DNA of 5,659 nucleotides from Methanobrevibacter sp. (GTDB taxonomy: Archaea > Methanobacteriota > Methanobacteria > Methanobacteriales > Methanobacteriaceae), in assembly GCA_030539985.1 (NCBI GenBank), contig JAUNXD010000117.1:1-5659 (forward strand), given 5' to 3'. Below are positions 1 through 5,350 of the stretch, piece after piece. The number at the start of each line of letters is the position of its first letter. Within the stretch, counting starts at the first letter, position 1. A program made the position numbers and the translations under genes. Below the pieces are notes generated by a model. That model saw only the letters and a list, made by a program, of their open reading frames with translations. It searched no databases and was not told the origin of the DNA.

Positions 1-619
1 ATAAAATTTAATTATAATAAATTATATTTTAAATCATATATAAACCTATATTATTAAATTAATAACAATATTCAAAAATACCCAATTGGCCATAATCAAA
101 CCCAAAAAATAATTTCAATATATCTCCATTAACCATTTCAATTTTACAATGGATCATGGCTTTTTTTCATCAATTTTTGTAAAAGATTTAAGACACCCAT
201 TTCATCAGTTGAACCCCCATTGTCAAAGTATAGTAAAAATATTTAAAATCAAATAGAAGCTCCTATAAAAACCAATCTCCAAATGTTATTTCATCGATTC
301 ATCGCCAAAATTCAAAATTAATCACACATTCATGATTAATCATTAATAATTACTTATTTCACAAATTTAAAGAGATATTGGCTAAAATAAGACTAAAATT
401 TTCCAGTTTCATCAAAACATTGCATTAATCAAATACTTTTTTAATTGAACTGTACATAATTGATTAAAATTTATTAAACAGAAATTCAATATATTTCAAA
501 TTTATTATTAAATTAATAATATTAGCTTATATATGCTCAAATCAAATATATTGATAGACCTAACTTTAATTTTTATAAAGTGAAATTGAATAGGTCGAAA
601 AATATAGAGGTTAAATTAA
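1..619. other. Long AT-rich non-coding region upstream of mtrH
   Basis: No open frame here has a ribosome binding site or a recognisable protein. The region is extremely AT-rich; the first 60 bases contain only three G or C. Visible structure: a 17-base direct repeat, TATTATTAAATTAATAA, at 49-65 and 503-519; the second copy forms a perfect 9-base inverted repeat around A512. A perfect 12-base palindrome, ATGATTAATCAT, lies at 332-343, and the octamer ATTAATCA occurs at 317-324, 335-342 and 424-431. A weak stem (TCCATT 125-130 with AATGGA 148-153) is followed by T7 at 161-167 and could mark the 3' end of a transcript entering from outside the window. The promoter-proximal end (about 555-611) serves mtrH. 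In such AT-rich DNA several of these repeats could arise by chance. Confidence 0.7.
572..579 (+). promoter_or_regulatory. Probable mtrH promoter (box A / TATA element)
   Basis: TTTATAAA at 572-579 resembles the archaeal box A (TTTATATA). A start site about 25 bases downstream would fall near 600-604, giving a leader of under 20 bases that just contains the ribosome binding site AGAGGT (606-611, 8 bases before the ATG at 620). A second TATA-like stretch, TTATATAT at 527-534, is an alternative upstream promoter. The inverted repeat GACCTA (557-562) / TAGGTC (591-596) brackets the nearer element. Position fits well, but the call rests on motif alone. Confidence 0.5.
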
Positions 620-1558
620 ATGTTTAAATTTGATAAAGAACAAGTAGTTTTTGACTTCGCAGGAGTCAAAATGGGTGGACAGCCTGGAGAATATCCTACC
701 GTTCTGGCGGGAACCATTTTCTATGGTGGACACAATATTCTTAATGATGAATTAACAGGAGATTTTGATAAAGCTCGAGCTGAGCAATTAGTTAATGATA
801 TGGCATCAATTTCAGATGTTACAGGCAATCCATATATTGTACAGGTCTTTGGACAGACAGTAGAAGCACTTCCAAAATATATCGAATATATTGGAGAAAT
901 TTGTGATGCACCATTCCTTATAGATTCAACTTCAGGAGAAGCCAGAGTCGCAGGTGCACAATATGCTGATGAAACAGGCCTTACAGAAAGAGCAATATAC
1001 AATTCAATTAACATGGCTGCAGACAAATCCGAATTAGATGCAGTTGCCGAAACCAACATCTCAGCCTCCATAATCTTAGGATTTAATCCAATGAATGCTA
1101 CCATTGAAGGAAAAATGGCAATGTGGGAAGATGGGGACGACGGCGCATATGAAAAAGGATTGCTTGAAGTCGCTGCCGATTGTGGTATCGACAGATTCAT
1201 GATGGATACTGCAGTAACACCTTTAGGTCAAGGTGCAGGTATTGCCGCTAGAACTTCCTTTGCCGAAAAGGCAAAATGGGGATATCCAGTAGGATCTGGA
1301 ATTCACAACGTTCCATCTGCATGGGACTGGTTGAGAGAATATAAAAAAGCGGGCAATAAAAACGCATTTACAGTTTGTGATATTGGTGCAAACATTGTGC
1401 AGGTTATGTGTGCAGGAGATTTCGTTCTCTTTGGACCAATTGAAAATGCAGACATTGCATTTCCTGCAGTAGCTCAAACAGATATGTTCATTTCAGAAGC
1501 TGCAAAACCTCTGGGAACAGAACCTGTTGATTATCACCCAATGAACAGATTGTTATAA
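620..1558 (+). CDS. mtrH: Tetrahydromethanopterin S-methyltransferase subunit H (MtrH), stand-alone copy
   Basis: The 312-residue product matches the full length of MtrH. MtrH carries the soluble methyltransfer step of the Mtr complex, moving the methyl group from methyl-tetrahydromethanopterin to the corrinoid on MtrA; the complex couples onward transfer to coenzyme M with sodium export. Recognisable conserved blocks are GGQPGE (19-24), GTIFYGGH (31-38), DVTGNP (66-71), FLIDSTSGEAR (99-109), YNSINM (127-132), LGFNP (153-157), AVTPLGQGAG (198-207), a WGYPVGSGIHNVPSAWDW block (220-237) and FVLFGPIEN (268-276). There is no signal peptide or membrane segment, as expected. The ATG start is supported by AGAGGT 8 bases upstream. 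In Methanobacteriales mtrH normally ends an mtrEDCBAFGH operon; here no mtr gene lies within 619 bases upstream and the next gene is convergent. It may therefore be a second paralogue serving a corrinoid protein other than MtrA, or a relocated sole copy. Family call is firm; role of this copy is open. Confidence 0.93.
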   Translation: MFKFDKEQVVFDFAGVKMGGQPGEYPTVLAGTIFYGGHNILNDELTGDFDKARAEQLVNDMASISDVTGNPYIVQVFGQTVEALPKYIEYIGEICDAPFLIDSTSGEARVAGAQYADETGLTERAIYNSINMAADKSELDAVAETNISASIILGFNPMNATIEGKMAMWEDGDDGAYEKGLLEVAADCGIDRFMMDTAVTPLGQGAGIAARTSFAEKAKWGYPVGSGIHNVPSAWDWLREYKKAGNKNAFTVCDIGANIVQVMCAGDFVLFGPIENADIAFPAVAQTDMFISEAAKPLGTEPVDYHPMNRLL

Positions 1559-1587
1559 CTTATCAAAAGTTAATCATTATCAGCCTC

Positions 1588-1622
1588 AATACGGTTTGTT
1601 CATATCATCAACAGAGGGTATT
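1588..1622. other. Imperfect hairpin downstream of mtrH
   Basis: AATACGGTTTGTT (1588-1600) and AACAGAGGGTATT (1610-1622) can pair over 11 of 13 positions, including one G-T wobble, with two opposed G-G mismatches and a 9-base loop. It starts 30 bases after the mtrH stop. No T-run follows it directly. It could stabilise the 3' end of the mtrH transcript, or be fortuitous. Confidence 0.35.
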
Positions 1623-1656
1623 AACAAATCTTAACATAATCCAAAAATACCGAATT

Positions 1657-1680
1657 AGCACTGGATATTAATCCAGTGCT
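1657..1680. terminator. Perfect hairpin between convergent genes, probable bidirectional 3' end
   Basis: Arms AGCACTGGAT (1657-1666) and ATCCAGTGCT (1671-1680) form a perfect 10-base stem with the loop ATTA, the strongest hairpin in the spacer. For mtrH (+ strand) it is followed by TTTAAATT and then T5 at 1699-1703. For the zinc-ribbon gene (- strand) an eight-base T-run (A8 on + at 1688-1695) lies between its stop codon and the hairpin. Archaeal termination depends mainly on T-rich tracts, so the T-runs may do the work and the hairpin may protect both transcript ends. Confidence 0.55.
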
Positions 1681-1707
1681 TTAAATTAAAAAAAACTATT
1701 TTTAGGA

Positions 1708-1977
1708 CTAATCAGCCCATCTTTTTAATTTTGGAAATACATCCTTCATCATTGAGGATGCTTCGGATTTATCCATATCAGGATGGCATTCACACATCTT
1801 TTCGATGCAGAAATTCATCATTTCCTCCATAGACCTATCTGAAGTGAATTCACCATCCTTAAAGCAGTATATGCAGTAATCTTCGTTTTTAGATCCATCT
1901 TCATTTGTTCCTAAGATATCATCATTGTACAAAGGCATTGCACATGACTGGCAAAACTTCTGATTTTCATGATTCAT
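1708..1977 (-). CDS. Small zinc-ribbon domain protein
   Basis: This 89-residue soluble protein has a treble-type pair of cysteine knuckles, C9xxC12 and C35xxC38, that should bind one zinc ion. The pattern CQSCAMP near the start, YCIYCFKDGEF in the middle and a C-terminal LKRW matches the putative zinc-ribbon family Zn_ribbon_2 (PF12674, named from memory); members are small, stand-alone and of unknown biochemical role. Further possible ligands sit in the helical C-terminal part: C57, C62, C64 and H65. The ATG start is supported by AGGAAGTGA on the - strand (1990-1982), 4 bases upstream. The gene lies 73 bases beyond the ABC permease and has its own TATA-like element, so it can be transcribed alone, although read-through from the ABC operon is possible as no clear T-run separates them. 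It converges on mtrH. Partner and function cannot be told from the sequence. Confidence 0.85.
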   Translation of the reverse strand: MNHENQKFCQSCAMPLYNDDILGTNEDGSKNEDYCIYCFKDGEFTSDRSMEEMMNFCIEKMCECHPDMDKSEASSMMKDVFPKLKRWAD

Positions 1978-2008
1978 AATATCACTTCCTAATTAACATT
2001 ATACCGTT

Positions 2009-2020
2009 AATATATTTTAA
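2009..2020 (-). promoter_or_regulatory. Probable promoter of the zinc-ribbon gene
   Basis: On the - strand TTAAAATATATT (2020-2009) resembles an archaeal TATA box. A start about 25 bases downstream falls near 1990, leaving a leader of roughly 13 bases that contains the ribosome binding site (1990-1982). The inverted repeat ATTAAC (1992-1997) / GTTAAT (2006-2011) overlaps the end of the TATA box and reaches the presumed start site, so it is a candidate operator. Confidence 0.45.
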
Positions 2021-2050
2021 TCATTAGAGAGAGCAGATGATAACTAATAT

Positions 2051-2776
2051 CTATAGTGAAACATCAGTGCGGGTAAAGTAAATGTATGAAATTGCCATCC
2101 CAATTACAAAAGTGGCTAAAATAATACCATAAGGTATGCCAATGTTTACTCCATATTCAGCTATTTCACCGGAAGCAATCAGATATGGGCACACCCACGG
2201 AACATAGGGAGCCCAGCTTTGACCGTATATCATCAGATTCACAAGTGACAGTGCAGCGCCTCCAACCATTGCAGGAACCATGTTTGTAATGAGCAGTGAC
2301 ACAAATACGAATGGAGAGAATGTCAAAAACAACAACACATTTGCCAGAAGAAGCTGTGCGAAGCTGTCAATTAATAGCTTTACTGTAAACCCTTCAAGAC
2401 CTGCAACAAATCCGAAAGCTACTGCTGAAAGCGTTGTGACTACTGTCAAAATCACAATCCATACCAGAAACATGACATATTTGGCGATTATGAATTTGCC
2501 TCTTGATATCGGCAGACACAACATTGCCTTTAAAGTATGCTCGTTATATTCCCTTCCGAAAAGGTATGAAATGATTATAGCAAAAAGAAGCACTGCAAAC
2601 AATGCTGACATGTACATGTTGACGTTGTCCAACAGCATCTGAAACGTATTACCTTCACCGAATGCCGAAACTGCAATGAACATCAGCAAGGGAGGCAGTA
2701 CAGCCCCAATCATGCTCAACAGAAATATGTTTGATCTTTTAAGTTTTAGAAATTCCATTCCAATGAAAGTTAGCAT
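2051..2776 (-). CDS. ABC-2 type transporter permease, BcrB / lantibiotic-immunity-like
   Basis: The 241-residue product is a polytopic membrane protein with about six hydrophobic segments, roughly 17-37, 53-73, 99-126, 135-165, 167-186 and 213-235. The cytoplasmic motif GREYNEHTLKAMLCLPISR (74-92) before the third segment is typical of ABC-2 permeases of the bacitracin (BcrB) and lantibiotic self-protection type, where it contacts the ATPase. The charged N-terminus with EFLKLKRS fits the same family. The start is set by GAGGTGAT 3 bases before the ATG; this site overlaps the TGA stop of the upstream ATPase gene, leaving only 9 bases between them, so both subunits are co-translated at one locus. 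A homodimer with two copies of the ATPase is the expected complex in the cytoplasmic membrane. The transported compound is unknown; peptide or lipid-linked antibiotic efflux is inference from the family. Confidence 0.85.
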   Translation of the reverse strand: MLTFIGMEFLKLKRSNIFLLSMIGAVLPPLLMFIAVSAFGEGNTFQMLLDNVNMYMSALFAVLLFAIIISYLFGREYNEHTLKAMLCLPISRGKFIIAKYVMFLVWIVILTVVTTLSAVAFGFVAGLEGFTVKLLIDSFAQLLLANVLLFLTFSPFVFVSLLITNMVPAMVGGAALSLVNLMIYGQSWAPYVPWVCPYLIASGEIAEYGVNIGIPYGIILATFVIGMAISYIYFTRTDVSL

Positions 2777-2785
2777 TTAATCACC

Positions 2786-3706
2786 TCAATTATTGCCTAT
2801 AATTCTTGTAAAGAATTCCTCAAGGTTTTCTTCACATAAGCTGACCTTTGAAACATCAATTCCTGATTTAACAAATAAACTATTGAAGGTATCCCTCAAT
2901 TCAAGATGGGAATACAGATAAATTGTTACATCATCCACATATGCAAAATCCTTATTTGCCCCAAGTCCAAGTTCCTCAAGAATCCCTACTGCAAGTTCAA
3001 TGTCAGATACTTCAAATTCGACAAATTTATCGAGTTTTCTGTGCAGATCCTCTTTTGTGATTTCTTCAATAAGAACCCCATTGTCCATGAATCCTATTAC
3101 GTCTGCAATGTTTTCTATTTCACTTAAGATGTGTGATGAAATCAGGATTGTTATTCCAAATTCATGGGACAGCCTTTTAAGCAATGTCCGGATTTCCTTA
3201 ATACCAAATGGATCAAGACCATTTATCGGCTCGTCCAGAATCAGCAGTTCGGGATTATGCATAATGGCCGCAGCTATTCCCAAACGCTGTTTCATACCTA
3301 ATGAAAAGTCCTTGAATTTTTTTGATTCTGCATTTTCCAGGTTAACCATCTTAAGGACTGATTCGATTTTTACAGGATTATAATTTCCCCTCAGCTTTGA
3401 AATTATTTTGAGGTTTTCATAAGCTGTCAGATTCTCATAGAATCCTGGAGTTTCAATGATTGAACCTATTTTTGGATAAATGTCTTTTGAATATTTTTTA
3501 GGATCTTTTCCGAAAAGAAATATTTCCCCCTCACTTGGATATGTTAAATTTAAAAGCATGCACATTGTTGTGGTTTTTCCGGCTCCGTTTTTGCCCAGAA
3601 GCCCGTAAATTTTTCCCTTTTCGACATGCATGTTGATTGAATCCACAACTTTCTCACTGGAATATATTTTTGACAAATTGTTTGTTTCGATGACATAGTC
3701 TGCCAT
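2786..3706 (-). CDS. ABC transporter ATP-binding protein, BcrA / LanF-like
   Basis: This 306-residue ATPase drives the adjacent permease. Seen in order: Walker A GKNGAGKT (38-45), a Q-loop region with glutamate E85 in SIIETPGFYENLTAYENL (82-99), signature SLGMKQ (135-140), Walker B LLILDEP (154-160), D-loop GLDP (163-166) and the switch histidine H192. The residue at the Q-loop position and the following PxFYxNLT pattern are typical of ATPases in bacitracin and lantibiotic resistance exporters, where the variant is called the E-loop. Residues after about 225 form a C-terminal extension usual for this group. No membrane segment or signal peptide is present. The ATG has an excellent ribosome binding site, GGAGGT, 6 bases upstream. 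The gene begins directly behind a hairpin and T-run, and its own promoter is not obvious; a weak TATA-like TTTTAAAC (- strand, 3757-3750) lies within the hairpin. Confidence 0.93.
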   Translation of the reverse strand: MADYVIETNNLSKIYSSEKVVDSINMHVEKGKIYGLLGKNGAGKTTTMCMLLNLTYPSEGEIFLFGKDPKKYSKDIYPKIGSIIETPGFYENLTAYENLKIISKLRGNYNPVKIESVLKMVNLENAESKKFKDFSLGMKQRLGIAAAIMHNPELLILDEPINGLDPFGIKEIRTLLKRLSHEFGITILISSHILSEIENIADVIGFMDNGVLIEEITKEDLHRKLDKFVEFEVSDIELAVGILEELGLGANKDFAYVDDVTIYLYSHLELRDTFNSLFVKSGIDVSKVSLCEENLEEFFTRIIGNN

Positions 3707-3730
3707 ATTAAAACCTCCATAAAATTAATT

Positions 3731-3764
3731 AAAAAAATAAATGTAGAATGTTTAAAACATTCTA
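3731..3764 (-). terminator. Hairpin plus T-run after the DUF4013 genes
   Basis: Perfect 10-base arms, TAGAATGTTT (3744-3753) and AAACATTCTA (3755-3764), meet around A3754. The element starts one base after the stop codon of the last DUF4013 frame. On the - strand it is followed by CATTTA and a seven-T run (A7 at 3731-3737 on +), then by the ribosome binding site of the ABC ATPase. It probably ends or attenuates the regulator/DUF4013 transcript. Because it also covers the place expected for the ATPase promoter, it could instead be an operator. Confidence 0.6.
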
Positions 3765-3765
3765 A

Positions 3766-4167
3766 CTATTTGATTGATTCTCTATATATTGATCCGTAAA
3801 CTCTGCTGAAGAATACAGTTAAATAGGAAGATACGAAGAATGCTTCAATTACCCCTATGACAATTGAGATGACAATCGCCTGATTATTGAGGGCAGCTGC
3901 AAATGCTACGCTCAGGATGCTCAAAACAATTCCGACAGCCATGTTGATAATCACGAACACAATCACTGTAAACAGGACGGTTCCAATATATTTTTCCCAT
4001 CCCAGATTTGAGATGTTGCCAATGATTTCGCTTAAATCGAACGCCTTTTTAATGCTGCCATGTGCAACCATATTATTTAATGCCATAATCAAAAGCAAAT
4101 AGCAAATAACCCCTAACAAGAATGATATCAGCATTACAGCAATAAACAATGAGGAATTGAAAGCCAA
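3766..4167 (-). CDS. DUF4013-like membrane protein, C-terminal part of a split gene
   Basis: This 133-residue frame continues the preceding gene in the -1 frame. Three hydrophobic stretches (about 6-30, 61-88, 97-117) and the segments IKKAFDLSEI...LGWEKYIG (39-62) and YLTVFFSRVYGSIY (115-128) align with FSKAFAVYEI...IGWFKCIA (143-166) and YLSIFNSRSIGLLY (226-239) of the intact neighbour. It therefore represents the C-terminal half of the same fold. Translation from position 4167 would need a TTG start with no ribosome binding site. The first ATG (4134-4132, codon 12 of this frame) overlaps the TAA of the upstream half as TAATG. Either the gene was broken by loss of one base, or the base loss is a sequencing error, or the halves are made by stop-restart coupling. 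The last codon lies next to a terminator-like hairpin. Confidence 0.6.
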   Translation of the reverse strand: MAFNSSLFIAVMLISFLLGVICYLLLIMALNNMVAHGSIKKAFDLSEIIGNISNLGWEKYIGTVLFTVIVFVIINMAVGIVLSILSVAFAAALNNQAIVISIVIGVIEAFFVSSYLTVFFSRVYGSIYRESIK

Positions 4168-4598
4168 TACAACATCATTACAAGCACTACAGGAATGCCA
4201 TATACGAGACTTACAGCGAAATATTTAACTCCTCTAATGAACATGCCCAGAATGTCTGTAAATCCAGGAAGGTCCTCTTTTTTATTAATTGAGAAGTCAA
4301 TCACATTATACTGATATCCCATTATGAACAATGCCACAACAAATACGATTATCATCATGGCCACTCCCAGATAAATGTCTCCGCTAGGCAACATTGAGAC
4401 GTTAATGCCTGATGCAGTGAGATTGGCATTCTGTTCCAAGGTATCTGTAACCATTCTTGTTATGTCAATTGATTTAATGGTTAAAGCCATTAACAGCAGC
4501 TCAAAGATTGTAAATAATACTCCTAATCCAAAAACTTTTTTAATATCTGCGAAAGGATATTTCAATCCTTCAACGACACAATCTGTTATGCTTGCCAT
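4134..4598 (-). CDS. DUF4013-like membrane protein, N-terminal part of a split gene
   Basis: This 154-residue frame carries the N-terminal half of a DUF4013 protein (function unknown). Hydrophobic segments lie at about 24-42, 76-95 and 126-146. GYQYNVI (94-100) and LPGFTDILGMFIRGVK (110-125) match GYNYRVI and LPGFEDLISMFIDGVK of the intact upstream gene. Between the first two segments it has an extra polar loop of about 35 residues (41-75) that the neighbour lacks. After W145 the frame stops making family sense and ends in SIPHCLLL at a TAA, while the -1 frame carries on the fold; together they would make about 277 residues. The ATG is well supported: AAGGTGAT on the - strand overlaps the TAA of the upstream gene, with a gap of only 10 bases. 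No X XXY YYZ slippery heptamer is visible in the overlap. Confidence 0.7.
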   Translation of the reverse strand: MASITDCVVEGLKYPFADIKKVFGLGVLFTIFELLLMALTIKSIDITRMVTDTLEQNANLTASGINVSMLPSGDIYLGVAMMIIVFVVALFIMGYQYNVIDFSINKKEDLPGFTDILGMFIRGVKYFAVSLVYGIPVVLVMMLYWLSIPHCLLL

Positions 4599-4608
4599 TT
4601 AAATCACC

Positions 4609-5340
4609 TTATATCTGCATTGTGTATAACAATCCGATGGATCTTGAATTGAATATGCTCAGGTACGGTCCAACGATAAACATTGTAACGGCTGAATTAA
4701 TCAGGGCTCCTAAAATGAATATTCCGCCAGGATTAACACCTAAAACGGCACCGGATATTCCAAATGCGGTAAATATTATTCCTATGATTGCTGCTACAAC
4801 CACTGAAATGACTATTGTAATGATAATCAGTCCGAGGTAAGTTGCAATGCATTTGAACCATCCTATCTCGTCAATTGCATCCTTTATTTCATATACTGCA
4901 AATGCTTTTGAAAATGCCCCATCATTGTATGCCATATGACACAATCCCATTTGAGTCATCAGCTCTGCAACCACAAATGCAACGAATGTTATTATGCATC
5001 CAATCATCATTATTGCTGATGAAGCGACACCATCGATTTGTCCCGCAATAAGTGCAAATATTAAAAATATAACTATTGGCACAAGCAAATAGAGAATCTG
5101 AACAATCACTACCTTTACCCCGTCAATGAACATGCTTATCAGGTCCTCGAAGCCAGGCAACGGATCTCTACCGTTGATTACTCCATGTACCGCAGTATTG
5201 ATAACTCTATAATTATAACCTGTGATTAGAAATGCCGGAAGCAATAGGAAACTGAACAAACAAATTACCCCTAGTATCACCAATGTCTTCCAGTCTTTAG
5301 CTGAATATTCTAGTGCGTCTTTATATATATCTAAAATCAT
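4609..5340 (-). CDS. DUF4013 domain membrane protein
   Basis: The 243-residue product is an integral membrane protein with hydrophobic segments at about 19-39, 77-100, 107-128, 165-198 (long, possibly two) and 205-228. The pattern GYNYRVI (41-47), then LPGFEDLISMFIDGVK (61-76) between the first and second segments, and the closing YLSIFNSR...GLLY is characteristic of DUF4013, a family common in Methanobacteriales with no known function. It has no catalytic motif that I can see. The ATG is set by AGGTGAT (- strand 5352-5346) 5 bases upstream, which overlaps the TAG of the regulator gene, so regulator and membrane protein are translated from one message. The downstream gene is a diverged, split paralogue, suggesting a tandem duplication. 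A role in the membrane under control of the neighbouring regulator is inferred from context only. Confidence 0.85.
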   Translation of the reverse strand: MILDIYKDALEYSAKDWKTLVILGVICLFSFLLLPAFLITGYNYRVINTAVHGVINGRDPLPGFEDLISMFIDGVKVVIVQILYLLVPIVIFLIFALIAGQIDGVASSAIMMIGCIITFVAFVVAELMTQMGLCHMAYNDGAFSKAFAVYEIKDAIDEIGWFKCIATYLGLIIITIVISVVVAAIIGIIFTAFGISGAVLGVNPGGIFILGALINSAVTMFIVGPYLSIFNSRSIGLLYTMQI

Positions 5341-5350
5341 TTTTTATCAC

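Noticed and set aside
149..256. A 35-codon + strand frame (ATG 149 to TAG 254) in the upstream AT-rich region.
   Set aside because: It has no ribosome binding site, no recognisable family pattern, and lies in repeat-bearing AT-rich DNA; chance is the simplest explanation.
1..619. A CRISPR array, tRNA or insertion-sequence remnant in the upstream region.
   Set aside because: There are no regularly spaced repeats, no cloverleaf arms with a CCA-proximal stem, and no terminal repeats flanking transposase-like coding sequence.
721..1477. Two - strand frames (159 and 84 codons) inside mtrH.
   Set aside because: They are antisense shadows of a well-conserved gene and resemble no family.
2280..3383. 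+ strand frames of 120, 73 and 127 codons opposite the ABC permease and ATPase.
   Set aside because: They lie antisense to strongly supported genes, lack ribosome binding sites, and give serine/asparagine-rich sequences typical of shadow frames.
4134..4167. Programmed -1 ribosomal frameshifting in the DUF4013 overlap.
   Set aside because: No in-frame X XXY YYZ heptamer is visible in the overlap, so a one-base loss or stop-restart coupling is more likely.
3887..4840. + strand frames of 71, 75 and 82 codons opposite the DUF4013 genes.
   Set aside because: These are antisense shadows of membrane-protein coding sequence with no supporting start signals.
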